A stretch of 57,252 nt of DNA from NCBI GenBank assembly GCA_030532245.1, contig JAUNLN010000010.1, positions 7,014 to 64,265 of the forward strand. Direction: 5' to 3'. The DNA is from Actinomycetaceae bacterium. Lineage in GTDB: Bacteria; Actinomycetota; Actinomycetes; Actinomycetales; Actinomycetaceae. Positions 36,360-47,251 of the stretch are shown here, piece after piece. The position numbers and the translations under genes are program-made. The stretch's first letter is position 1, and every line of letters starts with the position of its first letter. Below the pieces are notes generated by a model. It made no database searches. It was not told the origin of the DNA and worked only from the letters and a program-made list of their open reading frames with translations.

Positions 36360-37043
36360 ATGCGTGACCTGATCGACACGACAGAAATGTACCTAAAAAC
36401 CATCTACGAACTCGAAGAGGACTCAATCGTTCCCATGCGAGCACGCATCGTGGAACGCCTCGGCCACACCGGCCCGACGGTGTCGCAAACCATTGCGCGC
36501 ATGGAGCGCGACGGCCTCGTTGTAGTTGAAAGCGACCGCAGGCTCAGCCTCACCGAGGAGGGCGCAGAACTCGCAACAGAGGTCATGCGCAAACACCGGC
36601 TCGCAGAACGCCTCCTCGTCGACGTGATCGGCCTCGACTGGGCGCGAGCGCACGACGAGGCATGCAGGTGGGAGCACGTCATGTCTGACTGTGTTGAAGA
36701 GCGCCTCATGAAAATCCTCGAATGCTCCAAGAAAGACCCGTACGGAAACCCGATTCCCGGCGAATCCGAGCACGTTGAAGGGCAGGTCCCCCTCAGCCAA
36801 TTGCGCGACAAGATAAAGGACGGCGAGGCTCTAAACGTGGAGCTCGTACGCATCGGCGAGGCCGTGCAAACCGACGAGCGTTTCCTCACCTCACTGTCCG
36901 ATATCAAAATGAGACCAAGTGATGAGATCTCTGTCACTAGCGAGGGTGGGGTGCTGCGAATCACGCACGCCTCCGAATCGGCAAAATCTCGCGGTTTTGT
37001 GGAAATTCCGGGCTGGGCAGAGCCTCATATTTTCGTTTCCTAA
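36360..37043 (+). CDS. dtxR: iron-dependent repressor, DtxR/IdeR type
   Basis: A 227-residue Fe2+-activated transcriptional repressor. The N-terminal HTH RARIVERLGHTGPTVSQTIARMERDGLVVV matches DtxR closely. All metal ligands fall at the textbook positions: Met10, Cys102, Glu105 and His106 (site 2) and His79, Glu83 and His98 (site 1) in HRLAERLLVDVIGLDWARAHDEACRWEHVMSD. A C-terminal SH3-like domain follows a linker. GTAGGAAG precedes the ATG. Divergent from serC. It should control iron uptake genes elsewhere; nothing in the window is an obvious target apart from a possible siderophore-type MFS exporter. Confidence 0.95.
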   Translation: MRDLIDTTEMYLKTIYELEEDSIVPMRARIVERLGHTGPTVSQTIARMERDGLVVVESDRRLSLTEEGAELATEVMRKHRLAERLLVDVIGLDWARAHDEACRWEHVMSDCVEERLMKILECSKKDPYGNPIPGESEHVEGQVPLSQLRDKIKDGEALNVELVRIGEAVQTDERFLTSLSDIKMRPSDEISVTSEGGVLRITHASESAKSRGFVEIPGWAEPHIFVS

Positions 37044-37167
37044 GCCGAATAACGAGTGGAACCGTTCACAAGTCTGTTATCAATACGTGACATATTTTGA
37101 GTTTTGTGGTTAGAGTGGTTCCAGTTAAAGCTAAGACAACTTGAAATGACCCCTGTAGGAGACAACG

Positions 37168-37905
37168 TTGGCTAAGAAGATTCAGGCGCGCCACCGCCGC
37201 GCTTGCCGTCCCGTAACGCCGCTGTCTGACATTAGCGAAACGCTAAGTCCGGTCCGTAGCGTTGCGACCATCTCGGCAACCGGTATCGCGCTCTCTGTTA
37301 TCGGTAGTGGCGTTGCCACTGCAGCTCCTAGCTCCGCGCTTGATCTCGCGCCCAAGGCGCCTGCGACCATCAACGAAGGCCGTGTAACCCAGGCCAACCC
37401 GGTTGTTACCGCTCCCTCCGACGTTGAGTGGGCATCCGACGACGTAGTCTCCGTTGAGGTAGAGATCGTCGAAGTTGTAGAAGAGGTCCTCGAAGACCGC
37501 GTAGAGGTTGCCGACCGCGACTACGAACGTGGCGCCTACGAGGAAGCGCCTCAGCCCGTTCTTTCCATTCCGGCAGCCAGCACCTCCGCGGCCGTTGGCA
37601 TTGCCGCCCAGTACATTGGCGTTCCGTACGTTTGGGCTGGCGCCTCCCCGAGCGGTTTCGACTGCTCCGGCCTCGTCTCCTACGTTTACGCGCAGCTTGG
37701 CTACAACCTTCCGCACTCCTCGTACGGAATCGGCGCGTCCGGCACCTCGATCCCCGCATCCGAAGCGGCACCTGGCGACATCGTCTACTACGGCGGCCAC
37801 GTCGGTATTTACGCGGGCGACGGCATGATGATTCACTCGCCCGAGCCGGGTCGCGGCGTCGAGTACGCAGCTGTTTACGGATACCCGACTTACGTTCGCC
37901 TCTAA
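37168..37905 (+). CDS. secreted NlpC/P60 peptidoglycan endopeptidase
   Basis: 245 residues. The N-terminus is a long actinobacterial export signal (hydrophobic core RSVATISATGIALSVIGSGVATAAPSS). A Val/Glu-rich spacer follows, then a C-terminal NlpC/P60 domain with catalytic Cys in PSGFDCSGLVSYVYAQLG, His in GGHVGIYAGDGMMIHSPEPG, and the usual IGVPYVWAGASP entry block. It should cut D-Glu-mDAP/Lys type stem peptides in the wall. Start is TTG 37168 preceded by TAGGAGACAACG. The 124-bp upstream gap is too short for a full c-di-AMP riboswitch. A hairpin terminator follows. Confidence 0.92.
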   Translation: MAKKIQARHRRACRPVTPLSDISETLSPVRSVATISATGIALSVIGSGVATAAPSSALDLAPKAPATINEGRVTQANPVVTAPSDVEWASDDVVSVEVEIVEVVEEVLEDRVEVADRDYERGAYEEAPQPVLSIPAASTSAAVGIAAQYIGVPYVWAGASPSGFDCSGLVSYVYAQLGYNLPHSSYGIGASGTSIPASEAAPGDIVYYGGHVGIYAGDGMMIHSPEPGRGVEYAAVYGYPTYVRL

Positions 37906-37922
37906 ACGGCAATAAACTTTTG

Positions 37923-37952
37923 AAAATCCCAGCTAAATGGCTGGGATTTTTC
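37923..37952 (+). terminator. rho-independent terminator of NlpC/P60 gene
   Basis: Perfect 11-bp stem AAAATCCCAGC (37923-37933) with GCTGGGATTTT (37940-37950), 6-base loop and trailing T residues, 18 bases after the stop. Confidence 0.9.
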
Positions 37953-38049
37953 ATTGCCCAAAATCGGATGCGTCCAAGACTGGGTGGATCTTCCACTTTT
38001 TTGACGAACTACAGGCAAAATAGAAGAAAGTTAGAAAAGGGAGGCAACC

Positions 38050-38979
38050 ATGGCCGGGCAGAAAGTAATCCTCGTAGGTGTAGACGGGTCTGCGGAGGCC
38101 AATATGGCCGTTGATTGGGCCGCGGCACATGCCAAACGAGACGGGTCGCTCGTACACGTGATCTGTACGTACGCGCTCGCGTCGTACTCCGCGGCGGCTC
38201 TAGACGGCGGATACGCCGCCCTGGACGATGAGGCTTTGCAAAAGGGAGCGCAGAAGGCTGTCGACGACGCGTTGGATCGTCTACGCGGCCACGGCCTCAC
38301 CGATATTACGGGCTCCACGGAGCCGGGCGATGCTGCGGGCGTGCTCGTGCAACTCTCCTCCGAAGTAGACATGATCGTTGTCGGCTCGCGTGGAGGCGGA
38401 GGCTTCGCCGACCGCGTGCTGGGCACGGTCTCCTCGGCTCTCCCCGCACACGCGAAGTGTCCGGTAGTTGTTGTACCTCGCCACGTGTCGGGTTCCCCGT
38501 TCTGGCCGGTTAAGCGCATTGTTGCTGGCGTTGACGGTTCGAGGCCCGCGCACTCCGCTTTGGAAATGGCAGTCGAAGAGGCCCTCATTTGGGGTGCGCA
38601 AGTGGATGCCATTTCGGCCGTGCCGATCGCAACGGGTGCAGGCATGCTCTCCTGGGTTCCCACCACGATCGACCGTGAGGCCCTGTACAAAGAGATGGAA
38701 GCCGAGCTTGAAGAAGCGTGCGAGGAGGTTGTAGCGGGCCGCGATGTCGTGGTTAAGCGTCACGTGATCGACGGTTCACCCGCGGAGCTCCTCACGGAGT
38801 TTTCAACGGCGGTCGACCTCGTTGTTGTGGGCGCTCGCGGCCGCGGAGGGTTCGCCGGCCTCCTCCTTGGATCAACGTCGCAGGTGGTTCTCGCGCATTC
38901 CACGTGTCCGGTGATGACGGTTCCTTCGCAGCGCGCAAACGAGGCTCCGAACCCGGCGGCGGCTTGGGATAGGCGATAA
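38050..38979 (+). CDS. universal stress protein, tandem Usp domains
   Basis: 309 residues made of two Usp domains. Domain 1: VILVGVDGSAEANMAVDWAAAHAKRDGSLVHVICTY and the ATP loop VGSRGGGGFADRVLGTVSSALPAHAKCPVVVVP. Domain 2: RIVAGVDGSRPAHSALEMAVEEA and VGARGRGGFAGLLLGSTSQVVLAHSTCPVMTVP. Both keep the G-2x-G-9x-G(S/T) signature of ATP-binding Usp proteins common in actinobacteria under hypoxia. AAGGGAGGCAACC precedes the ATG. Monocistronic. Precise role is not determinable. Confidence 0.93.
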   Translation: MAGQKVILVGVDGSAEANMAVDWAAAHAKRDGSLVHVICTYALASYSAAALDGGYAALDDEALQKGAQKAVDDALDRLRGHGLTDITGSTEPGDAAGVLVQLSSEVDMIVVGSRGGGGFADRVLGTVSSALPAHAKCPVVVVPRHVSGSPFWPVKRIVAGVDGSRPAHSALEMAVEEALIWGAQVDAISAVPIATGAGMLSWVPTTIDREALYKEMEAELEEACEEVVAGRDVVVKRHVIDGSPAELLTEFSTAVDLVVVGARGRGGFAGLLLGSTSQVVLAHSTCPVMTVPSQRANEAPNPAAAWDRR

Positions 38980-39067
38980 TCTTTTGTGAAGTGGCGCGGC
39001 TGTGATCGGCCTCGCCACTTTGCATTCACGCCTTGGGGCGCCGTCGTGGTAGTCTTTTTCAGGTTAA

Positions 39068-39143
39068 GCCCTCGTAGCTCAGGGGATAGAGCACCGCTCT
39101 CCTAAAGCGGGTGTCGGACGTTCGAATCGTCTCGAGGGCACCA
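39068..39143 (+). tRNA. tRNA-Arg(CCT)
   Basis: A full cloverleaf. Acceptor GCCCTCG (39068-39074) pairs with CGAGGGC (39133-39139). The D arm contains AGCTCAGGGGATAGAGC. The anticodon stem CCGCT/AGCGG encloses the loop CTCCTAA, giving anticodon CCT for AGG codons. The T arm holds GTTCGAATC. The discriminator A is followed by an encoded CCA (39141-39143). A hairpin with a T-rich tail follows. Confidence 0.95.
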
Positions 39144-39145
39144 AT

Positions 39146-39181
39146 ACCCGGTACTGTGAGCATTGCTCGGTGCCGGGTTTA
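39146..39181 (+). terminator. terminator after tRNA-Arg
   Basis: ACCCGGTAC (39146-39154) pairs with GTGCCGGGT (39170-39178, one G-T wobble), followed by TTATTG, three bases after the tRNA CCA end. Confidence 0.7.
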
Positions 39182-39295
39182 TTGTTGAGGAGGCGTCCAC
39201 AAGCCCCTCCAAATAGGCGTTATGCACACGTTTGTTGCCCTAAGTTCGTGCCGCGCGGTTGCTGCGGGCAGGCTGGTCGTATGCAAGGTGGAGTC

Positions 39296-39985
39296 GTGAA
39301 GAGGATTCGCTTAGGCGATGTGATCGTGCTGATCGTGGTGGTGGTTGCCGCGGTCGCGATTGCGATGTGGTCTGGAGCGTTTGGCCCCCGGCGTGCAACC
39401 ACAACGGATGTGCCTGCCTCGAAGGTTCGCGACCAGTTGGAACAGCTCGAGGTGCGAGGCTTCGTGGATGCGCCCGAATATTTTCGGGAGGAGTTTGGCG
39501 AGCCGTGGGCAGACGTGGACAACAACGGTTGCGATACGCGCAACGATATTCTTGCGCGCGACATAGACAAGGCTATTTTCCGCGGGCCTTGCATCGTGGA
39601 TGCGGGGATTTTGTCCGACCCGTTTTCGGGGCAGACTATCTACTTTGAGCGAGGGGAGAAAACTTCACCTCTCGTGCAGATCGACCACGTCGTGCCTCTC
39701 TCGAACGCCTGGTATGCGGGCGCGTGGCAGTGGGATCTGGCAACGAGGGAGCGTTTCGCAAACGACCCGCAAAACCTTCTCGCCGTCTCGGGTGCGGCGA
39801 ATCAAGACAAAGGTAACTTGAGCGCCGACCAGTGGCTGCCCGAGAACAAGGACTACCACTGCGCTTACGTTGCCCGCCAGATTCACGTGAAGGCAACGTG
39901 GGGCCTCAGCGTTACGGAGGCAGAGCGCCAGGCGATGATCGACGTGCTTGCCGATTGCCCCGTCGTGGAGGTGCCTAAGGGCTGA
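39296..39985 (+). CDS. membrane-anchored or secreted HNH nuclease (DUF1524-like)
   Basis: 229 residues. An N-terminal TM or signal anchor (RLGDVIVLIVVVVAAVAIAMWS) puts the domain outside the membrane. The C-terminal HNH fold is of the GmrSD-C/DUF1524 type: VQIDHVVPLSNAW with the catalytic DH, DPQNLLAVSGAANQDKGNLSADQWLP with Asn, and CAYVARQIHVKATWGL. NGCDTRNDILARD and FRGPCIVDAG form a likely disulfide pair, which suits an extracellular enzyme. Start GTG 39296 is preferred, with AAGG 7 bases before it; an ATG at 39281 is possible. A role in DNA degradation for nutrients or competition is inference. Confidence 0.85.
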   Translation: MKRIRLGDVIVLIVVVVAAVAIAMWSGAFGPRRATTTDVPASKVRDQLEQLEVRGFVDAPEYFREEFGEPWADVDNNGCDTRNDILARDIDKAIFRGPCIVDAGILSDPFSGQTIYFERGEKTSPLVQIDHVVPLSNAWYAGAWQWDLATRERFANDPQNLLAVSGAANQDKGNLSADQWLPENKDYHCAYVARQIHVKATWGLSVTEAERQAMIDVLADCPVVEVPKG

Positions 39986-40007
39986 TCCGTAGGGCGTAAG
40001 GGCATAA

Positions 40008-40039
40008 AAATAGTGGGGAGCGGCCGCTCCCCACTATTT
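40008..40039. terminator. bidirectional terminator
   Basis: A perfect 32-base palindrome centred on GCGGCCGC with AAATAGTGGGGAG arms, between the convergent HNH nuclease and icd genes. Confidence 0.85.
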
Positions 40040-40047
40040 GCGCTTTA

Positions 40048-42267
<2,220 letters not shown>

Positions 42268-42506
42268 TTAGGGTTCCTCTCCGTTGGGTTCAAGTCGAGA
42301 ATAGCGAACTAAACGTTGCTATATCGCGCGTTTAACCTAAGTATCTCATCGTTAAGTCTCTCGATGTCGAGAAAACTTCGTGTCGATAGTCACGTTAGCA
42401 TCTTTGAGGCAAAAATGGCGGCCGAGGAGGCGTTAAATCCGCTAAAACGCTGTGTTGTCGCCGCGCCTAGCTAGCGAAAACCGACTGATTCGATAGTGTT
42501 GAAACC

Positions 42507-45500
42507 GTGGTATCTAGTTTTTTCTCTCGTCCGAAATCGCATGATTCAGACCGCTCGCGCAAGGGCAGGTCTGTCGAATCGAGCCCTAATAATGGGCGTG
42601 AAGTAGACGCTGAACGCACCGAGGCTACTTCGGAGCAGGAGGCGCCCCAGGCGCGTGCGCATGTTGAGGATGTAATGCCCAGCAAGCGTGACGTGGACAT
42701 GCTGATGGCTACGTCGAAATGGTCGAAGCAGATGGAGGAACTCACGAAGGAGTTCACCCGCGACCAAAATCGTCCGAGCCTAGACCTCACTTACGCGCAT
42801 CCGGGAGGCATGGCGCAGCTGTTCGCGCTTCGAACCACACCGATTTCGCTGCTGATCCGCGAGCCGGGTGAGGCCGAGCGGGCACGCTCCTCCGTCCGCG
42901 CTCTTATGGATAGGGCGCGTGAGGTGATGGTTGCGCACGGTTCCGCGCCGATCCACATGGCGTTTGGTCACGCGAGTTGGCGGGGTGAGGATGGCCCTCA
43001 GTCGAGTCCGATGCTGCTTAGCCCCGTTGAGGTGAAACTTGACTCTGCGGGTGAGGCGAGCGTGCGCATGAGCGGCGTGCTGAGCATCGCTCCCGGCATT
43101 ATTGATGCTGCACACAGCGCGGGCGTTGAGCTAGATACCCAGGCAATCATCGACGCCTCCCGCCAATCGCATGGTTTCAGCGCCGCTCCCTCAATTACTA
43201 GGCTTCGCAATGCTTTGAGTGGTGTTCTTCCCGCCTTTGATTCCGATGAGCGCATGGAAATGTCGCTGTTTGTGCATCCCGCGAACGACTTGCGGGGCGA
43301 GCTTGAGAATACTGAAATGCTCCTCCAGTCGACTTTCGTGCGCGCGCTCGCGGGCGATGAGGAGGCCGCGGCGAAGATTAAGAAGGAGCTTCTGGAGCCG
43401 AATCCAGAGGATCGCGACCCGTGGAGTGAGCGTGGTTTTGGCGATCAGCTCCCTGAAACTTTGGATCTCGTGGAGGCCGTGGTTTCGGGTTCGAACCTCA
43501 TGTTTGATACTTCGGGTGGGGCGGATCTGACCTCGATTCTCGCGTCTGTCGCGGTGGATGCGGCGGCTAATGGGCGCAGGGTGCTCGTGGTTGGCTCGGA
43601 TAGGCACGAGAGTGATTCGTTCTGGAACTACCTGAACGCGTCGGGTCTTTCGCACGCGGTGGCGCGAGTGGACGGCACGAATAATCCTGATATGAATCTC
43701 GTGATGGAGCTTGCGCGAGTGTTCCAGGATGAGGCGCCGTTTGTGGATCGCGAGTCGATTGAGCTGATGCGCACCCAGCTTCGCCGCGTCCGCGAGTCTT
43801 TGTCGAAGCATACGGAGGAGTTGCACAGGCCGGTACCCGAGTGGGGCGTGTCGGCCTACGACGCTCTCCAGGTTCTAACTGACCTCACGTCGATGAGGCC
43901 CGGGCCGCGCACTAAGGTACGTTTTTCGGCTGATTCGCTCACGAACCTCGCTCATGACAGTGAGGATCAGGCGAAGACCGCTTTGCGTAGCGCTGCTGAG
44001 CAGGGAATGTTCTCAAGAGGCGGTAAGCAGGACGCTTGGTTTGGTGCGGTGATTTCGTCGCCCGAGCAGGTCGGCCCCGTGCTGGAGGTGGTTGGTAGGC
44101 TCGCGAGCGAGCTGCCGAAGCTGCGCGTCTCAATGTCGGCTACCGCGGGCCAAACCGGGTTGAATCCGGCGACCACGTTTAAGGAGTGGGAAGAGCAGCT
44201 TGTGATGCTCGAGGGCGTAAGAGAGGCCCTCGACGTGTTCCAGCCGTCGATTTTTGAGCGTCCGATTGCCGACATGGTTATTGCGACGGCGTCGAATCAG
44301 TGGCGCCGCGATCACGGTTACCCGATGAAGCGCAGGCAGCGCAAGCACCTCGTGAAGTCGGCGAAAGACATGCTGCGTCCTGGCCGCTACGTTGAGGATT
44401 TGAATGAGGAGCTTCGCAAGGTTCAGCGTCAGCGTGAGATCTGGCGGGCACACCAAGCTACTGACGGTTGGCCGAAGGTTCCGACGAACCTGGAGGAGAT
44501 GAAGCAGCACGCGGGTGCGGTGAAGGAGGATTTGAAGAGGCTCGACACGCATCTTGCGACGGCTCACGGCCCGCTCCAGCGCATGGATATTGGCGAGTTG
44601 TCGCTCCTCTTTGATCGTTTGAACGCGGATCCGAACGGTGCGCGCGCACTGCCGGAGCGCCTGGAGACTATGAAGGTGCTCCACAAGTTTGGTCTCGACG
44701 CGCTCGTGAAGGATTTGCGTGAACGTAAGGTTCCGAACTCTTTGGTTGAGAAGGAGTTGGATCTCGCCTGGTGGGCTTCGGCTCTTGGCGTTATGTTGAC
44801 GCGCGTGCCGAGCCTTGGAGGCTTCGACCCTGCTAACTTGCAGAGCCTTATCGTCGAGTTGCAGCGCCTCGACCGTGAGCAGGTGGATTCGCTTGCGGCT
44901 GTTGCCTCCGACAAGATTCGTCGCAATCGCGTGGATCAGATGGCTCGCTATTTTGAGGAGGAGGCGCAGCTTCGCACCGCCCTTGGTGCCGGCAAGTTGA
45001 GGCCGGAGATGGCGGTGAAGCTGTACTCGTCGTCGCCGCTAACGCGCGCGATATTCCCGATTTTGATGACTGTGCCGGTGATGGTTCCTCAGCTGTTGCC
45101 GCTCGCGCGTACTATCGACCTGCTGATTTTGGAGAATGTGAATCACCTGCCGCTTTCGGAGCTGATTCCGCTGATTGCTAGGGCGCGCCAGATTGTGGTT
45201 ACGGCTGATAAGTCGAACCCGACGCAGACGGTTGTGGCGCTCGAAAACGTTACGGTCACCGCGAAGATCGACCCGGAGCCCGTACGCGTGAATGAGTATG
45301 TCGGTCGCCTCTTCAACCAGTACCGCATTGCGCATTCCGGTGTGCCGGTGCCGGTGCCGAGGGCTGGTTCGAAGCTTACGATTTCGTACGTGGATGGCCG
45401 CGGAATGCCGGCTCCTGAGAAGGCGGCGGTGGAGTCGTCTTCGCAGGAGGTTGAAGCGGTTACGGAGATGGTGATCGAGCATGCGCTCGTCCAGCCTGAG

Positions 45501-46838
45501 AGGTCGCTCGCGGTTCTCACGCTGAATGAGATTCATGCTGAGCGTCTGCGTGAGAATTTGAAGCGCACGGCAGCGAATTCGCCGGCGCTCGAGTCGTTCT
45601 TCAGGCAGGAGCGTCCGGATCCGTTTGTGATTGTTTCGCTTGAGAGCAATACGAATCTGCGCCGCGATCGCGCGATTCTTTCCGTTGGTTTCGCGAAGAC
45701 TCCGCACGGCCGTGTGCTACACGATTTCGGCAAGATTTCGCAGGCCGAGGGCATTCATGACCTTGCGCGCGTGCTCGGTTGCGCGGGTGAGGAACTGAAT
45801 ATTGTGTCGTCGGTTCACCCCGGCCAGTTCGATCGCGGCCGCTTCTCTGCGGAAGGGCCGAAGCTCCTCCTAGATCTGATGTTGACCGCGGAGGAAGCCT
45901 CCGGCATCTCTGGAGTGTTCGACGAGGAGGCGGAGGCACCTGAAACGGGTGAGGCCGCAGCTGCTGGCGTTGAAGGCGGCGAGGAGAACTCGGCTCCCGC
46001 GAAGACTGCCGGGGAGGGCGTGAATTGGCCGACGTTTGAGGCTAAGCCGGATCAGTTGCTGATTGATTTGGCCGATAGGCTCTACTCGGTTGGCCTTACG
46101 GTGATCCCGAATCTTGGCGTGGAGGGCTCGCTGCGTGTGCCGCTCGCGATCGGCCACCCGAATTTCCCCGATGAGCTACTGGTTGCGATCTTGACCGACG
46201 ATGAGACCTACGTTTCTGAGCGTTCGCTGCGTAGGCGCGACCGCTACTGGCCGGAGCTGCTCGAGGCGAACGGTTGGAAGACGCGCACGGAGCTTGCGAT
46301 GGCCGTGTTTATCGACCCGCAGAAGGAGGCGGACGCGATTATCGACATGGTGTTGGATGCCGTCGATGAGCGCACGCTCGCCCTTCAAGCGACGGAGGCT
46401 AACGCGGCGGAGGAGTTCGAGGAGTCTGAACTTGACGCTCCCGCGGAAGGCGCCCCGGTCGAGGGCGAAGAGCTGGCAGGTGAGGAGTCTGGCCCGACTT
46501 TGGAGGAGGGCGAGGAGCTGATCGGCATGGAGACGGCGGCTCAGCGCATGGTTCGAATCCAGGCCGATGAAGATATCCACGGCACGGCTGCGCAGGAGAC
46601 GATTTGGCAGCCGGCTGGCGCGGAGCGTTCGCGTCGCCCCGAGATCGCGGTCGGTTTGCCGCTCGCGGCTTACTCGGATGATCAGCTTGATGAGATCGTT
46701 CAGTGGATCATTTCGGATGGGGTTGAGCGCACTGAGGATCAGCTGGTTGAGGAGACTCAAAATACGCTGGGCCTAACGCGTCGCGGCGCGCAGGTTGATG
46801 CGGTGCTTCGCAACGTGGTTCGAAGGATTGGGCACTAG
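42507..46838 (+). CDS. giant DUF4011-type helicase homologue with degenerate motor and nuclease motifs
   Basis: 1443 residues, uninterrupted. The layout follows DUF4011/SF1 helicases that carry a C-terminal Vsr/DUF559-like nuclease. At the Walker A position (residues 332-343) the usual GPPGTGKT becomes FDTSGGADLTS, with no Lys, followed by a well aligned ANGRRVLVVGSDRHE. At Walker B the DEASQ element becomes TIDLLILENVNHLPLSELIPLIARARQ. Later motifs (QG.ERD, NVAITRA) read as NTNLRRDRAI and HDLARVLGCAGEE. The nuclease part (about 1185-1290) has lost the D...ExD pattern (VPLAIGHP, AILTDDETY) but keeps RRRDRYWPELLEANGW. So it is likely a non-enzymatic derivative. A conserved small gene follows 2 bases later. 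Start is GTG 42507. Confidence 0.75.
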   Translation: MVSSFFSRPKSHDSDRSRKGRSVESSPNNGREVDAERTEATSEQEAPQARAHVEDVMPSKRDVDMLMATSKWSKQMEELTKEFTRDQNRPSLDLTYAHPGGMAQLFALRTTPISLLIREPGEAERARSSVRALMDRAREVMVAHGSAPIHMAFGHASWRGEDGPQSSPMLLSPVEVKLDSAGEASVRMSGVLSIAPGIIDAAHSAGVELDTQAIIDASRQSHGFSAAPSITRLRNALSGVLPAFDSDERMEMSLFVHPANDLRGELENTEMLLQSTFVRALAGDEEAAAKIKKELLEPNPEDRDPWSERGFGDQLPETLDLVEAVVSGSNLMFDTSGGADLTSILASVAVDAAANGRRVLVVGSDRHESDSFWNYLNASGLSHAVARVDGTNNPDMNLVMELARVFQDEAPFVDRESIELMRTQLRRVRESLSKHTEELHRPVPEWGVSAYDALQVLTDLTSMRPGPRTKVRFSADSLTNLAHDSEDQAKTALRSAAEQGMFSRGGKQDAWFGAVISSPEQVGPVLEVVGRLASELPKLRVSMSATAGQTGLNPATTFKEWEEQLVMLEGVREALDVFQPSIFERPIADMVIATASNQWRRDHGYPMKRRQRKHLVKSAKDMLRPGRYVEDLNEELRKVQRQREIWRAHQATDGWPKVPTNLEEMKQHAGAVKEDLKRLDTHLATAHGPLQRMDIGELSLLFDRLNADPNGARALPERLETMKVLHKFGLDALVKDLRERKVPNSLVEKELDLAWWASALGVMLTRVPSLGGFDPANLQSLIVELQRLDREQVDSLAAVASDKIRRNRVDQMARYFEEEAQLRTALGAGKLRPEMAVKLYSSSPLTRAIFPILMTVPVMVPQLLPLARTIDLLILENVNHLPLSELIPLIARARQIVVTADKSNPTQTVVALENVTVTAKIDPEPVRVNEYVGRLFNQYRIAHSGVPVPVPRAGSKLTISYVDGRGMPAPEKAAVESSSQEVEAVTEMVIEHALVQPERSLAVLTLNEIHAERLRENLKRTAANSPALESFFRQERPDPFVIVSLESNTNLRRDRAILSVGFAKTPHGRVLHDFGKISQAEGIHDLARVLGCAGEELNIVSSVHPGQFDRGRFSAEGPKLLLDLMLTAEEASGISGVFDEEAEAPETGEAAAAGVEGGEENSAPAKTAGEGVNWPTFEAKPDQLLIDLADRLYSVGLTVIPNLGVEGSLRVPLAIGHPNFPDELLVAILTDDETYVSERSLRRRDRYWPELLEANGWKTRTELAMAVFIDPQKEADAIIDMVLDAVDERTLALQATEANAAEEFEESELDAPAEGAPVEGEELAGEESGPTLEEGEELIGMETAAQRMVRIQADEDIHGTAAQETIWQPAGAERSRRPEIAVGLPLAAYSDDQLDEIVQWIISDGVERTEDQLVEETQNTLGLTRRGAQVDAVLRNVVRRIGH

Positions 46839-46840
46839 GA

Positions 46841-47086
46841 ATGGCTGAACAGTCGGATTTGCCGCAGGGCCCGTCGGTTTCGCCGCGTAAGCCTGCGAAG
46901 AAGGTGAGGCGCAGGGCTGAGCGTATTTCGCGTGCGGATTTGCAGATTATTGAGGAGGGTGGAAGCCCTTCGTGGGAGCAGATTCGCCCGTTTGAGCCGA
47001 ATGCTTGGCATGGTAAGAGCGAGGAGCCGGTGGGTGAGTCGCCGCGGGATCGCGAGTTCCGGGAGAATAAGCCTCCGCACTGGTGA
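46841..47086 (+). CDS. small basic protein coupled to helicase-like gene
   Basis: An 81-residue polar protein with basic N-terminal half (PRKPAKKVRRRAERISRADLQIIEEGG) and a Trp/Pro-rich C-terminal half (PSWEQIRPFEPNAWHGKSEE...NKPPHW). The ATG lies 2 bases after the stop of the 1443-residue protein, so it is cotranslated and is probably a partner of it. It has no domain I recognise; composition suggests an intrinsically disordered, possibly nucleic-acid-binding peptide. Confidence 0.6.
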   Translation: MAEQSDLPQGPSVSPRKPAKKVRRRAERISRADLQIIEEGGSPSWEQIRPFEPNAWHGKSEEPVGESPRDREFRENKPPHW

Positions 47087-47197
47087 GTATCCGTTCGAGA
47101 TAGTGGAGGAGTCGTCCGCAAGCTTCTAGCTAGTGCTTGAGGAACGGGTCGCGACTCAGCGGAAGCATCCCGCGAGATGGGCGTGGTTATACGATTT

Positions 47198-47230
47198 GAG
47201 GGGCCAGCAGGTACATCCTGCCGGCCCCTC
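47198..47230. terminator. terminator between small gene and mscL
   Basis: GAGGGGCC (47198-47205) pairs with GGCCCCTC (47223-47230); an inner AGCAGG/CCTGC stem extends the hairpin. It lies between convergent transcripts. Confidence 0.65.
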
Positions 47231-47251
47231 GAGCTTTAGCGGCGAGTGCGG

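Noticed and set aside
37044-37167. c-di-AMP (ydaO-type) riboswitch upstream of the NlpC/P60 gene
   Set aside because: Such riboswitches often precede wall hydrolase genes in actinobacteria, but the gap is only 124 bp and its conserved cores are not visible.
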